Source: DAHUYF01 sp035945115 (lineage in GTDB: Bacteria; Pseudomonadota; Alphaproteobacteria; ATCC43930; CGMCC-115725). From it: a stretch of DNA of 64,000 nucleotides. The position numbers were made by a program, and so were the translations under genes. Positions 1 to 8,881 of this stretch are shown piece by piece. The DNA lies in assembly GCA_035945115.1 (NCBI GenBank), contig DASZAN010000123.1, forward strand, positions 28,073-92,072, given 5' to 3'. Position 1 is the stretch's first letter. Every line of letters begins with the position of its first letter. The notes under the pieces were generated by a model. The model searched no databases. It worked only from the letters and a program-made list of their open reading frames with translations, and had not been told where the DNA came from.

Positions 1-69
1 GCCGGCATCGGCGGGACTGCCGCGCTCGCTCTTTTGCTTGCTGGTCTTTCGCCCCGCGCGCTTTGCCAT
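1..69 (-). CDS. N-terminus of an unidentified protein, cut by the window edge
   Basis: Leftward reading from an ATG at 69 gives 23 in-frame codons with no stop (MAKRAGRKTSKQKSERGS...), a lysine/arginine-rich start, and then leaves the window. It lies 75 bp downstream of proC on the same strand, so it may be the next gene of that operon. Too little is visible to name a family. Confidence 0.4.
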   Translation of the reverse strand, partial: MAKRAGRKTSKQKSERGSPADAG

Positions 70-143
70 CGCCACCCCTCGAGCCGCCACCCTTGTGCCA
101 AAAAGATATGGGATGGGACGCGGCGACGCCAGGCGCGCTTGGG

Positions 144-974
144 CTAGCCGGACAATTCGCGCGAGCGCCGGGCGGCGGCGAGCACGGCGCGGGTGAGGAG
201 CGGCTCAAGCCCGTCCTTCGCCATCAGCACATCGAGGGCGGCCCGCGTGGTGCCGCCGGGGCTGGTGACGTTCTCGCGCAATTGCGCCGCCGTCTCCGGC
301 GAGAGCCGCGCCAGCTCGCCGGCGCCCGTCACCGTCGCCCGCGCCAGACGCGCGGCGAGATCGGTGGGCAAGCCCGCCGCGATGCCGGCCTTGGCGAGGC
401 ATTCAATGAGCAGGAAGACATAGGCGGGACCGCTGCCGGAGACCGCCGTCACCGCGTCGATGAGCGCTTCCTGCTCGACCCAGGCCACCTCGCCGACCGC
501 GGCGAGCAGCCGCTCGGCCACGTCGCGCTGCGCCGGCGTGACGCGGGGACCCGCGCAGGCGACGGAAATGCCGCGCCCGATCGCCGCGGGGGTGTTGGGC
601 ATGCTCCGCACCACGGCCGCCCTATCGCCGAGGGCGCGGGCAAAGAAGCCGAGCGTCTGACCGGCGGCGATCGAGAGCCAGAGGCTGTGGCCACCGGCGA
701 AGCGGCGATAATCGCCGAGCGCCGCCGCCATCACCTGCGGCTTCACTGCGAGCAAGATCGCTTCGGGGACGAGTGCGGGATCGATCGAGGCGGCGGCCGC
801 GAATAGCTCGATACCCGGCCGCGCGCGAAAAACCTCGGCACCCGGACCGGGCTCCACCACGAGATAGCGCTGGGCGACGCCGCGCTCGAGCCAGCCGCTG
901 AGCAGCGCCCCACCCATCTTGCCGCAACCGACGAGAAGCAGCGTCGAAAGCGCCGGCGCCGCCGCTCTGCTCAC
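144..974 (-). CDS. proC: Pyrroline-5-carboxylate reductase
   Basis: Cytosolic last step of proline synthesis: NAD(P)H-dependent reduction of 1-pyrroline-5-carboxylate. The 276-residue product starts with a Rossmann dinucleotide motif (LLLVGCGKMGGALL), carries RSMPNTPAAIG in the middle and ends with the family signature around SGSGPAYVFLLIE and VTSPGGTTRAAL. I start at the GTG at 974 because it overlaps the upstream stop as GTGA; the longer open frame to 1073 lies inside the ybjN-like gene. Length fits the family (about 270). Translationally coupled to the ybjN-like gene. Confidence 0.95.
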   Translation of the reverse strand: MSRAAAPALSTLLLVGCGKMGGALLSGWLERGVAQRYLVVEPGPGAEVFRARPGIELFAAAASIDPALVPEAILLAVKPQVMAAALGDYRRFAGGHSLWLSIAAGQTLGFFARALGDRAAVVRSMPNTPAAIGRGISVACAGPRVTPAQRDVAERLLAAVGEVAWVEQEALIDAVTAVSGSGPAYVFLLIECLAKAGIAAGLPTDLAARLARATVTGAGELARLSPETAAQLRENVTSPGGTTRAALDVLMAKDGLEPLLTRAVLAAARRSRELSG

Positions 975-1474
975 GCCTCGCCCAGGGGATCGATCATCGC
1001 CGCGGCAAGCGCTTCCTCGGCCGCCTTTCCGCCCCAGACCACGAGCTGGAAGGCGGGAAAGAAGCGCTCGCATTCGGTGACGGCGATGTCGACGAGATCC
1101 TCGATTTGCTCGACGCAGGCGCCGGTCGCGCCCCGGAGCAGCACGCCCTGACGGAAGGAGGGCGACGAATCCCGCGGCGAGAGATCGAAATGGCCAAGCC
1201 AGAGCCGCTCATTGACGACGGCGAGGAGTTCGAACACGGCGCCCCGCCGCGGCTTCGGCACCTTCATCTCGAAGCCGCAGGAGAAATGGAGCGCGCTCAC
1301 TTCACGCTGCCAGACGAAAAGGAGTCGGTAGTCGCACCAGCGGCCGCCGATCTCCACCACCATTTCCTCGTCGCTGGCGCGGTCGTGCGCCCACTCATTC
1401 GCCTGCACGATTTCCTCGACGAGGTCGATGGGATTGGCGGCGAGGGTTGAGGTTTCCAGCGACAACGACGTCAT
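971..1474 (-). CDS. YbjN domain-containing protein
   Basis: A 167-residue cytosolic protein of the YbjN family (MTSLSLETST... to ...AAMIDPLGEA). The conserved core is visible as VEIGGRWCDYRLLFVWQREV, ALHFSCGFEMKVP and NERLWLGHFDLSP. The ATG at 1474 has a GGGAGG ribosome site five bases upstream, which favours it over the longer frame to 1570. Its stop overlaps the proC start. In alphaproteobacteria this family commonly sits next to proC; its biochemical role is not established (family knowledge), possibly chaperone-like. Confidence 0.85.
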   Translation of the reverse strand: MTSLSLETSTLAANPIDLVEEIVQANEWAHDRASDEEMVVEIGGRWCDYRLLFVWQREVSALHFSCGFEMKVPKPRRGAVFELLAVVNERLWLGHFDLSPRDSSPSFRQGVLLRGATGACVEQIEDLVDIAVTECERFFPAFQLVVWGGKAAEEALAAAMIDPLGEA

Positions 1475-1579
1475 CGGCCCTCCCTGCGGGCGCCGGGCGG
1501 GACGGATGTCTTGTGGGCACTTCCCCGGTTCACCACAACATCTAGCATGCCAAACCCGGGGCGCGGACACAAGCGGTTG

Positions 1580-1900
1580 TTAGGCCGGCGGCGCGCCGGG
1601 ATCGGCCGACTTGCTCTTGCGCGTCCGAGACGGCGCCTCCCCCTTCGCCTCCTGCTCGGCGAGCTTCGCCTCGAGCGCGGCGACGCGGGCCTCGAGCGCC
1701 TCCTGGGCCGCACGCGCATTGGCCGCCATCGCCTGGACCGCGTCGAATTCCTCGCGCCGCACCAGGTTCATGCGGCCAAGGATGCGCTCGAATTGCTCGC
1801 GCATGCGCGTCTCGACCTCATCGCGCACGCCCGTCAAGGCGCCAAGCGCGCCGCTCGCCACGCGCGCGAGATCGTCGAGCAAGCGGTTTTCCGAGGACAT
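1580..1900 (-). CDS. ubiK: Ubiquinone biosynthesis accessory factor, UbiK/BMFP family
   Basis: A 106-residue protein of the membrane-fusogenic BMFP/YqiC type. The first 70 residues (LLDDLARVASGALGALTGVRDEVE... then RREEFDAVQAMAANARAAQEALEARVAALEAKLAE) form amphipathic helices and a C-terminal coiled coil; the tail is basic and Pro-rich. Known members help the Ubi complex in aerobic ubiquinone synthesis. It is the first gene of the leftward ubiK-ybjN-proC group and is divergent from hldD across 210 bp (1901-2110), where promoters for both directions should lie; I cannot place them with confidence. Confidence 0.85.
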   Translation of the reverse strand: MSSENRLLDDLARVASGALGALTGVRDEVETRMREQFERILGRMNLVRREEFDAVQAMAANARAAQEALEARVAALEAKLAEQEAKGEAPSRTRKSKSADPGAPPA

Positions 1901-2110
1901 GGGCTAACTCCTCATCTGCTGCGGCGAGGCGGCAAAACGTTGCCGAAAGCTCGATGATCAGCAATATGTACATCCGCCGGAGCAAAATCGAGAGCAGTCC
2001 GGCGCAATGAAATGCTGCACGCCTGTGGTGCGACCTTGATGCAGCTGCCCGCACAAGCGGCTTTGCGCCCCGAACGGCAGCGCTTATAAACAGCGCGGCA
2101 GCGGAGGGCG

Positions 2111-3103
2111 ATGTTCGTGATCGTCATCACGGGGGGCGCGGGGTTCATCGGGTCCAATCTCGTGGCGGCGCTCGAAGAGCGCGGCGAGCGCGATCTCGTC
2201 GTCTGCGATCGCCTCGGCAGCGACGGCAAATGGCGCAATATCGGCAAGCGCGAGCTTGCCGCCATCGTGCCGCCCGAGGCGCTCCTCGATTTTCTCGATG
2301 AGCGCGGCCGCGAGATCGACATCCTCTTTCATCTGGGCGCCATCTCCTCGACGACGGAGAGGGACGCCGACCTCATCGCCGCCACCAACTTCACGCTGTC
2401 GCAACGCCTCTGGGAGTGGGCCGCGGCGAGCGAGACGCGTTTCATCTATGCCTCCTCCGCCGCCACCTACGGCGACGGCGAGGCGGGATTCGACGATGAC
2501 GTCGCGGCGACGGCGCTCGCGCGCTTGCGGCCGCTCAACGCCTATGGCTGGTCGAAGCATCTCTTCGATCGCCGCGTCGCGCGGCTCCTCGAGCACCACG
2601 GGCAACGGCCGGCGCAATGGGCAGGCCTCAAATTCTTCAATGTCTACGGGCCCAACGAGTATCACAAGGGCGCCATGCAAAGCGTCGCCGTGCAGATTTA
2701 CCGCCGCGCCGCCAACGGCGACGCGGCGCGGCTCTTCCGCTCGCATCGCGACGGCATTCCCGACGGCGGCCAGAAACGCGATTTCGTTTATGTCCGGGAC
2801 GCCGTCGACATGATGCTCTGGGTTTACGACCATCCCGCGGTGAACGGGCTCTTCAACATCGGCAGCGGCGCGGCGCGGAGCTTCGCCGATCTCGCTGCCG
2901 CGGTGTTCCGCGCGATGGGGCACGCGCCGCGCATCGACTATGTCGACACACCCGTCGAGATTCGCGACAAGTATCAATACTTCACCGAAGCGCGGATGGA
3001 CCGCTTGCGCGCCGCCGGATACGACAAGCCCGCGACCTCGCTCGAAGACGGTGTCGCCGACTATGTGACGCGCTATCTCGCCGCGGCCGATCCTTATCGC
3101 TGA
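2111..3103 (+). CDS. hldD: ADP-L-glycero-D-manno-heptose 6-epimerase
   Basis: Final step in making ADP-heptose for the lipopolysaccharide inner core. The 330-residue extended-SDR protein has the NAD motif VITGGAGFIGSNLV at the N-terminus, the family marker FHLGAISSTTE, the catalytic triad region (ASSAATYGDG ... YGWSKHLFD, giving Ser/Tyr/Lys) and FNVYGPNEYHKGAMQSV. Length matches the family (about 310-330). It is followed after 2 bp by lgt, so both belong to one rightward operon for cell-envelope work. Confidence 0.95.
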   Translation: MFVIVITGGAGFIGSNLVAALEERGERDLVVCDRLGSDGKWRNIGKRELAAIVPPEALLDFLDERGREIDILFHLGAISSTTERDADLIAATNFTLSQRLWEWAAASETRFIYASSAATYGDGEAGFDDDVAATALARLRPLNAYGWSKHLFDRRVARLLEHHGQRPAQWAGLKFFNVYGPNEYHKGAMQSVAVQIYRRAANGDAARLFRSHRDGIPDGGQKRDFVYVRDAVDMMLWVYDHPAVNGLFNIGSGAARSFADLAAAVFRAMGHAPRIDYVDTPVEIRDKYQYFTEARMDRLRAAGYDKPATSLEDGVADYVTRYLAAADPYR

Positions 3104-3105
3104 GA

Positions 3106-3951
3106 ATGCTGGCGCCGATGCTGCTCATTCCCTTTCCGAACATCCATCCCGAGATCTTCTCGATCGGGCCGTTTCATCTCGACGGCTGGACGCTCGGGCC
3201 CTTCGCCATCCGCTGGTACGCACTCGCCTACATCGCCGGCCTCATCATCGGCTGGCGCTACTGCCTGGCGCTTGCCAGGCGGCCGCCACAAATCGCCAAG
3301 GCGCAGGACATCGACGATTTCCTGGTGTGGGCGACGATCGGCGTCGTGCTCGGCGGCCGCATCGGCTATGTGCTCTTCTACGACCCGCTGCGCTATCTCG
3401 CCGAGCCCGCCGAGATCATCAAGCTGTGGCATGGCGGCATGTCCTTCCATGGCGGCGCGCTCGGCGTCTGCGTCGCGATCTTCCTCTTCTGCCGACAGCG
3501 CCAGATCGCCTTGCTGGGTTTTGCCGACATCATCGCCTGTGCCGTGCCGATCGGCCTCTTCTTCGGGCGCATCGCCAATTTCATCAATGGCGAGCTCTGG
3601 GGGCGGCCGACCGATGTCGATTGGGCGATGATCTTTCCCGGCGATCCCGACCATCTGCCGCGCCATCCGAGCCAGCTTTATGAAGCCTTCCTCGAAGGCA
3701 TCGTGCTCTTCCTGCTGATCTGGGTCTTGCAACGCTTCTTCGCCGGGCGGCGGCGGCAGGGCTTGCTCACCGGCACCTTCCTCGCCGGCTACGGCATCGC
3801 GCGCATCATCGTCGAATTCTTCCGACAGCCGGACGCGCAGCTGGGATTTCTCTTCGCCGGCGCGACCATGGGTCAGCTGCTGTCGCTCCCGCTGGTCGTC
3901 GTCGGCCTCTGGCTGGTGCTGCGCGCGAAGCCGGCGCCGGCGCGGGCGTGA
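3106..3951 (+). CDS. lgt: Prolipoprotein diacylglyceryl transferase
   Basis: Inner-membrane enzyme that transfers diacylglyceryl from phosphatidylglycerol to the lipobox cysteine. About 281 residues with several hydrophobic segments and family motifs: IRWYALAYIAGLIIGW near the start, then GGRIGYVLFYDP, MSFHGGALG, GRIANFINGELWGRPTD (the Lgt signature, with the essential Arg) and RHPSQLYEAFLEG. Start is ATG 3106 or the in-frame ATG 3118; neither has a strong ribosome site, as expected for translation coupled to hldD. Its stop overlaps the next start (GTGA). Confidence 0.95.
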   Translation: MLAPMLLIPFPNIHPEIFSIGPFHLDGWTLGPFAIRWYALAYIAGLIIGWRYCLALARRPPQIAKAQDIDDFLVWATIGVVLGGRIGYVLFYDPLRYLAEPAEIIKLWHGGMSFHGGALGVCVAIFLFCRQRQIALLGFADIIACAVPIGLFFGRIANFINGELWGRPTDVDWAMIFPGDPDHLPRHPSQLYEAFLEGIVLFLLIWVLQRFFAGRRRQGLLTGTFLAGYGIARIIVEFFRQPDAQLGFLFAGATMGQLLSLPLVVVGLWLVLRAKPAPARA

Positions 3952-5048
3952 ATGAGCTCACGCGTCTGTTGGCGCGCCGCATCCGCGCGACGGGGCCGTT
4001 GAGCATCGCCGAGTACATGACGGAGGCCCTCCACCATCCGACGCTCGGCTACTACGCCCGGCGGGATCCGATCGGCCGCGCCGGCGACTTCATCACCGCG
4101 CCCGAGGTGAGCCAGATCTTCGGTGAGCTCTTGGGGCTCTGGTGCGCCGACGTCTGGGAGCGGATGGGCCGCCCCGATCCGGTCATCCTCGCCGAACTCG
4201 GCCCCGGACACGGCAGCTTGATGGCGGACGCGCTCCGCGCGCTCCGCGTGGCGCCGCACTTCCGCCGGGCGCTGCGGCTTCACCTCGTCGAGGCGAGCGC
4301 GATGTTGCGCCGCCGGCAGGCGGAAAAGCTCGGTGGCGCCGAGCCCGTCTGGCATGACGATCTTACGCGCCTTCCCGACGGACCGCTCATCTTGATCGCG
4401 AACGAGTTCCTCGACGCGCTGCCGATCCGGCAATTCGTGCGCGGCGCATCGGGTTGGCACGAGCGGCGCGTGGTGCTCGCCGAGGACGGCGAGCGCCTGG
4501 CCTTCGCGGTCGATAGCGCGCCGAGCCTCGCGCCGGCGCTCGCCCCGCCGGCCCTGCAATCGGCCCCGCCCGGCAGCATCTGGGAGATATGCCCGGCGGC
4601 GACGACGATGGGCGCCACCCCCGGCGCACGATTGAAGGGGCAAGGCGGAGTCGCGCTCTTCATCGATTACGGCTATGTCGCGAACGCCGGCGGCGACACG
4701 CTACAAGCGCTGAAGCAGCATCGACGCCACGACGTGCTCGCGGATCCCGGCGACGCCGATCTCACCGCCCATGTCGACTTCGCCGCCGTCGCCGCCGCCG
4801 CGGTCCAAGCCGGCGCGCGCGCCTTCGGCCCCGTGAGCCAAGCCGCATTTTTGAGGGCGCTCGGGGCGAAGGAACGCGCGGCGCAATTGCGTAAGCAGGC
4901 AACGCCGGCTCAAGCGGCGGCGATCGAGAGCGGGTGTCGTCGCTTGTTAGACGAGAACGAGATGGGCACGCTCTTCAAGGCCCTCGCCATCGTCGATCCC
5001 AAGCTCGGCGTACCCGCGGGCTTCACGGAGGAAAGACCGCCGTGCTGA
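3948..5048 (+). CDS. SAM-dependent methyltransferase, MidA/NDUFAF7 (DUF185) family
   Basis: A 366-residue class I methyltransferase. The family fingerprint is clear: YMTEALHHPTLGYYARRDPIGRAGDFITAPEVSQIFGELLGLW at residues 23-65, the SAM loop LAELGPGHGSLMAD, NEFLDALPIRQFV and ALFIDYGY. In mitochondria the relative methylates an arginine of complex I subunit NDUFS2; the bacterial target is not proven. GTG start at 3948 overlaps the lgt stop by 4 bp. It is conserved between lgt and pgeF in alphaproteobacteria. Confidence 0.9.
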   Translation: MNELTRLLARRIRATGPLSIAEYMTEALHHPTLGYYARRDPIGRAGDFITAPEVSQIFGELLGLWCADVWERMGRPDPVILAELGPGHGSLMADALRALRVAPHFRRALRLHLVEASAMLRRRQAEKLGGAEPVWHDDLTRLPDGPLILIANEFLDALPIRQFVRGASGWHERRVVLAEDGERLAFAVDSAPSLAPALAPPALQSAPPGSIWEICPAATTMGATPGARLKGQGGVALFIDYGYVANAGGDTLQALKQHRRHDVLADPGDADLTAHVDFAAVAAAAVQAGARAFGPVSQAAFLRALGAKERAAQLRKQATPAQAAAIESGCRRLLDENEMGTLFKALAIVDPKLGVPAGFTEERPPC

Positions 5049-5127
5049 ACCGCACTTTTCCAGATCGCGTGTGCCGCCCCCTCCCACCCCCAGGGAGAAG
5101 AGAGGGAAAGAAAAGCACCCGCGCGTC

Positions 5128-5150
5128 CCCTCTCCCCTTGTAGGAGAGGG
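5128..5150. repeat. Dispersed palindrome (CCCTCTCC / GGAGAGGG)
   Basis: A perfect 8-bp inverted repeat with a 7-base loop lies in the gap between the methyltransferase and pgeF. Purine/pyrimidine-rich sequence of the same kind recurs near 8890-9030 and 47030-47055, so this is one copy of a dispersed intergenic repeat. In RNA it would form a hairpin that could tune expression of pgeF. Confidence 0.6.
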
Positions 5151-5173
5151 ACAGGGTGAGGGGACGTCGCGTG

Positions 5174-5953
5174 CTCACATCGTCAGAATGTTTGCGCGCG
5201 ACCGCGCTCGACCTTCCCATCATCCGCCATGGCTTTTTCACGCGGCAAGGCGGCGTCAGCGAGGGGATTTTCGCCTCGCTTAATTGCGGCTTCGGCTCGA
5301 GCGATGACGCCGCGAAGGTGGCGGAAAATCGTGTCCGCGCGATGGCCGTGCTCGGCCTCAGCGGCGATCGTCTCGCCACCTGCTATCAGGTGCACAGCGC
5401 CGAGGTGGTCGTCGTCGATCGCCCCTGGCCGCGCGACCAACGACCACGCGCGGACGCCATGGTGACGCGCACGCCCGAGATCGCCCTCGGCATTCTCACC
5501 GCCGATTGCGCGCCGGTGCTCTTCGCCGATGCCGAAGCGCGCGTCATCGGTGCCGCCCATGCCGGCTGGCGCGGCGCGCTCTCGGGCGTGCTCGAGGCGA
5601 CGGTCGAGGCGATGAAAAAACTCGGCGCCACGCCGCCGCGCATCCACGCCGCGATCGGCCCGTGCATCGGTTGGAATTCCTACGAGGTGGGCCCAGAATT
5701 TCCCGCGCCGTTCCTCGCCGAGAATGCCGCCAATGCCTCTTTCTTCCGTCCCGCGCCGCGCGAAGGTCACTTCCTCTTCGATCTCGCTGGTTACGGCGCG
5801 GCGCGTCTCAAGCGGCTCGGTCTCGCGCCGATCGAAACGATTCCCGGCAATACCGCTGCCGAGGCGGCGCGGTTTTTCTCCTATCGCCGCTCCTGTCGCC
5901 GGAAAGAGCCGGACTACGGCCGCGAGCTCTCGGCGATCGCGCTCGCGCCTTGA
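5174..5953 (+). CDS. pgeF: Peptidoglycan editing factor, laccase-domain (DUF152/YfiH) protein
   Basis: A 259-residue multicopper-oxidoreductase-like protein; the E. coli relative hydrolyses mis-incorporated L-Ser from UDP-MurNAc peptides. Motifs: IIRHGFFTRQGGVSEGIFASLN, the metal/catalytic His-Cys-His set (QVHSAEVV, TADCAPVLFAD, GAAHAGWRGALSGV) and IGPCIG near the C-terminus. I prefer GTG 5174 (product beginning MLTSSECL), typical of the family, over GTG 5156. Last gene of the hldD-lgt-midA-pgeF run. Confidence 0.88.
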   Translation, partial: LTSSECLRATALDLPIIRHGFFTRQGGVSEGIFASLNCGFGSSDDAAKVAENRVRAMAVLGLSGDRLATCYQVHSAEVVVVDRPWPRDQRPRADAMVTRTPEIALGILTADCAPVLFADAEARVIGAAHAGWRGALSGVLEATVEAMKKLGATPPRIHAAIGPCIGWNSYEVGPEFPAPFLAENAANASFFRPAPREGHFLFDLAGYGAARLKRLGLAPIETIPGNTAAEAARFFSYRRSCRRKEPDYGRELSAIALAP

Positions 5954-6226
5954 GCGGAGCTTCGTCCGCCTGCTCGCGCGTTACGATCAGCAACGTGAAT
6001 TCGATGAGCGAAGCAAAATTGCGGGCGCACGCGAAGTCGCATGCAGGCTGTTAACAATTGAGCTTTACGTTTGCCGGATGACCTCGGGGCGGACGGATTG
6101 ACCGCATTCGGGGCACACACCTTGCGCTTGCGGTCGCTGCGCAGTCGCTCCAGCGCCGTCCTCGCCCCCGTCGCCATGCGCTCGCGCTCGCGGACCCTAT
6201 AACCGCACAAAATTGACGCGGGAGAC

Positions 6227-6502
6227 ATGAACATGAGCGTAGCCGACAACGCCATCGCGGAAGACCGAGCCGGGATCGTCACGCAGTTCGACGTGCCGGG
6301 CAATGGAATGCAATTTTTCGGCATAATGATCATGCTCTTGGCCGTTGCCGTTTTCCCGCCAGCCTGGTTCATGATCCACGGCGACGAGGGCGCGGTCGTC
6401 ACATCCGCGTTCCTGACATGGACCGTGATGTTCCTATCAGGCGCGGTCTTTTTCGGCTGCGGCAAGATCGTCACGCAGATTTGGCGGGCGACCACGTCGT
6501 AG
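6227..6502 (+). CDS. Small membrane protein, unknown function
   Basis: A 91-residue product with an acidic, soluble first 30 residues and two hydrophobic stretches (FFGIMIMLLAVAVFPPAWFMI and FLTWTVMFLSGAVFFGCG), so probably a two-helix inner-membrane protein. A GGGAG ribosome site precedes ATG 6227; ATG 6233 is a close alternative. It stands alone, with a strong hairpin just downstream. I do not recognise the family. Confidence 0.65.
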   Translation: MNMSVADNAIAEDRAGIVTQFDVPGNGMQFFGIMIMLLAVAVFPPAWFMIHGDEGAVVTSAFLTWTVMFLSGAVFFGCGKIVTQIWRATTS

Positions 6503-6536
6503 CCTATCGCCGCACACCCCCCGTGCCTCGTTCTAC

Positions 6537-6572
6537 AGAGGCGCGGCCCCACCTCAGAACGGCCGCGCCTCT
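6537..6572. terminator. Hairpin between convergent genes
   Basis: A perfect 12-bp inverted repeat (AGAGGCGCGGCC / GGCCGCGCCTCT, 12-base loop) lies between the end of the small membrane gene and the end of the leftward FAH gene. It lacks a long T-run, but position and stability suit a bidirectional terminator. Confidence 0.6.
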
Positions 6573-6624
6573 TCCTCTGCTCTGATCAGCGGCGTGAGGG
6601 GGTAAACCATCACGCTCCTGGGCT

Positions 6625-7407
6625 TTAAGCCTCGCGCCGGAACGGATTGCGCAAGACGCCGATGCCGGTGATCTCGATCTCGACCACGTCGCCGGATTGG
6701 AGGTTCGGCGAGGTGCCGTCGGTGCCCATCCAGACGACATCGCCGGGGTAGAGCGTGAGATAGCGGCTCATCGCGCTGAGATATCGCGCGACGCCGAACA
6801 ACATCGCGTTCGTGGGAAAGCGCAGCGTCTCCTCGCCGTTGACGCGGACGATGGTCTGGAGGTCGTCGAGATCGACCTCGGTCTCGATCCACGGACCCAT
6901 CGGCTTGAAGGTGTCGGTGTTCTTGGCCCGCCACAGCGTGCGATCCGAGCGCTGCCAGGTGCGTTCGCTGACATCGTTGCCGATGGTGTAGCCGAGCACG
7001 CATGAGAGTGCGTCCGCCTCGGAGAGATGCTTTGCCTTCTTGCCGATCACGACCACCAACTCGCCTTCGTACTGAACCTTGTCGCTCGCATCGCGCGGGA
7101 TGATGACGGTCTCGCCGGCGGCGATGAGCGCGTTGTTGGCGCGGTAACCGATATCGGGTTGCTTCGGCAGCTCCGGCGGCACGCCACGCTTCCGCGCCTG
7201 CTCGAGTACGTGGGCGCTGTAATTGAGCCCGGCGCAATAGAAGGTGCGGGGGATGACGGGCACCTCAATCTTGACGCCGGCGAGCGCGTGGCTCCTCGAC
7301 GTCCGCGCGTAGCCGGCGAAGGGATCGCCTGCCACTTCGGCGATGCGCTCGCCTTCGAGGATGCCATAGGCGGTCTTGCTGTTCGCGGTGAATCGGATCC
7401 AGCGCAT
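6625..7407 (-). CDS. Fumarylacetoacetate hydrolase family protein
   Basis: A 260-residue FAH-fold enzyme, a superfamily that hydrolyses or decarboxylates acylpyruvate-type substrates with Mg or Mn. Visible: PRTFYCAGLNYSAH (catalytic start of the fold), DIGYRANNALIAAGETVIIP, QYEGELVVVIGKKA with the metal-binding Glu, GYTIGNDVSERTWQ and the closing GDVVWMGTDGTSPNL. Start ATG 7407 has an AGGTGG site in front. Ring-cleavage or 2-oxo-acid catabolism is likely; the substrate cannot be read from sequence. Confidence 0.85.
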   Translation of the reverse strand: MRWIRFTANSKTAYGILEGERIAEVAGDPFAGYARTSRSHALAGVKIEVPVIPRTFYCAGLNYSAHVLEQARKRGVPPELPKQPDIGYRANNALIAAGETVIIPRDASDKVQYEGELVVVIGKKAKHLSEADALSCVLGYTIGNDVSERTWQRSDRTLWRAKNTDTFKPMGPWIETEVDLDDLQTIVRVNGEETLRFPTNAMLFGVARYLSAMSRYLTLYPGDVVWMGTDGTSPNLQSGDVVEIEITGIGVLRNPFRREA

Positions 7408-7467
7408 GATCACCACCTCGTGCGCCGATGGTAGCGCATCTTAGCGGCAGCGACAGCGCATGCCGGT

Positions 7468-8685
7468 TTATGGCGGGTTCGACGAGGTCGCGCTCAACAA
7501 CCCCGCGAGCCGCGCGATGCCCTCGCCGATCGTCGCTTCGTCGGCGCGGGAGAAGCTGAGGCGGAGCGTGTTGGCACCGCTGCCGTCGGCGTGAAAGGCG
7601 CGGCCGGGGACGAAGGCGACGCGGGCTTCTTTGACGGCGCGCTCAAGCAGCTGCGCGGCATCGATCTCCGCCGGCAAGGTGAGCCAGAGGAACATGCCGC
7701 CTTGGGGCTTCGTCCATTGCACACCCGGCGGCATCTCGGCGGCGAGCGCTTGCAGCATGGCGTCGCGGCGCGCGCGGTAGGTGGCGCGAATGGGCGCAAT
7801 ATGCGCCGGCAGCACCTCTTGCACCACCTCGTGCATCACCATCTGGCTCAGCGTGGGCGTGTGGAGATCGCTTGCCTGCTTGATGAGGACGAGCCGGCGG
7901 ATCACCGGCAGCGGCGCCGCCACCCAGCCGAGGCGCAAGCCCGGCACCACCGTCTTCGAAAACGTGCCGCAATAAAGGACGCGGCCTTGATCGATGCCGC
8001 CCCTGCGCGCTGCCTCGAGCGCGAGGAGCGCCGGAACCGCGGTGCCGTCGTAGCGAAGCGCTTCGTAGGCGGCGTCCTCGATCACCGGCACGTCGGCGGT
8101 CGCGAGCGCATCGAGCAGCGCCCGGCGCTCCGCGGCATCCAGACTCTCGCCGGTGGGATTGGCGAAGCTCGGCATGACATAAGCGAGCGCGGTGCGGCCG
8201 CGGCCGCTCGTCACCGGCGCCGGCCGATTGTCGCCGCGCCGCGGCAGGGGTGCATAGACGGGCTCGTAAGCGCTCATCGCCTGCAGCGCGCCAAGGTATG
8301 TGGGACGCGCCACCAGCACGGTGTCGCCAGCGCCGATGAAGAGCTTGGCGATGAAGTCGAGCGCCTGTTGCGAGCCGCTGGTGATGAAGATGTGCTCGAC
8401 GGTGCACGGCGCGCCGAGCGTGGTCATGTATTGGGCGATCCATTCGCGGAGCGGCCGATAGCCTTCGCTCGGCGAATATTGCAGTGCCGCCGCGGCGCGT
8501 TCGGACTCGCCGAGAATACGGTGATGAGCGGCCGCGATGGCTGGCACCGGAAAGAGCGCGGGATCGGGAATGCCGCCGGCAAAGGAAATGATGTCGGGCT
8601 GGTCGAGCAGCTTCAGCAGCTCGCGGATTTCCGAGGCGACCATGCCGCGCGCGCGGGCGGCGTAACGTTGCTCCCAAGCGGTCAT
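7468..8685 (-). CDS. PLP-dependent aminotransferase, class I (2-aminoadipate/aromatic type)
   Basis: A 405-residue fold-type I aminotransferase of the group related to LysN and to MocR C-terminal domains. Motifs in order: ISFAGGIPDPALFP, LQYSPSEGYRPLREWIAQYM, ITSGSQQALDFIAKLF, PSFANPTGESLD, EDAAYEALRYDG, and GTFSKTVVPGLRLGWVAAP with the PLP lysine. I start at ATG 8685 (MTAWEQRY) behind a GGGGGG stretch. It is divergent from the 9-kb lipoprotein region. Substrate not resolved. Confidence 0.88.
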   Translation of the reverse strand: MTAWEQRYAARARGMVASEIRELLKLLDQPDIISFAGGIPDPALFPVPAIAAAHHRILGESERAAAALQYSPSEGYRPLREWIAQYMTTLGAPCTVEHIFITSGSQQALDFIAKLFIGAGDTVLVARPTYLGALQAMSAYEPVYAPLPRRGDNRPAPVTSGRGRTALAYVMPSFANPTGESLDAAERRALLDALATADVPVIEDAAYEALRYDGTAVPALLALEAARRGGIDQGRVLYCGTFSKTVVPGLRLGWVAAPLPVIRRLVLIKQASDLHTPTLSQMVMHEVVQEVLPAHIAPIRATYRARRDAMLQALAAEMPPGVQWTKPQGGMFLWLTLPAEIDAAQLLERAVKEARVAFVPGRAFHADGSGANTLRLSFSRADEATIGEGIARLAGLLSATSSNPP

Positions 8686-8794
8686 GAGCGCCCCCCAGCA
8701 AAATTGAGACAATATTATTGACCTATTTTGCCGCTCCGGGCAAGGTGAATTGCGGGCGCGAGCGCACCCCTCCTATGATCCCGCGTCCATCGCC

Positions 8795-8863
8795 ATGCCT
8801 TACCTCATCGCCTTCATCATCCTCTTCCTGCTGGGGCTGCTGGTTGCCTGTGTCGTCTCTTAA
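8795..8863 (+). CDS. Possible 22-residue single-span membrane peptide
   Basis: ATG 8795 to TAA 8861-8863 encodes MPYLIAFIILFLLGLLVACVVS, almost entirely hydrophobic and long enough for one membrane span. LVAC near the end resembles a lipobox. No clear ribosome site is visible, so it may be chance; included because its composition is unlike random GC-rich sequence. Confidence 0.3.
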   Translation: MPYLIAFIILFLLGLLVACVVS

Positions 8864-8881
8864 GCGTCCTACGCGAGGAAA

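Noticed and set aside
1901..2110. Search for a riboswitch or clear sigma-70 promoter between ubiK and hldD
   Set aside because: No convincing -35/-10 pair or conserved riboswitch core was found by eye.
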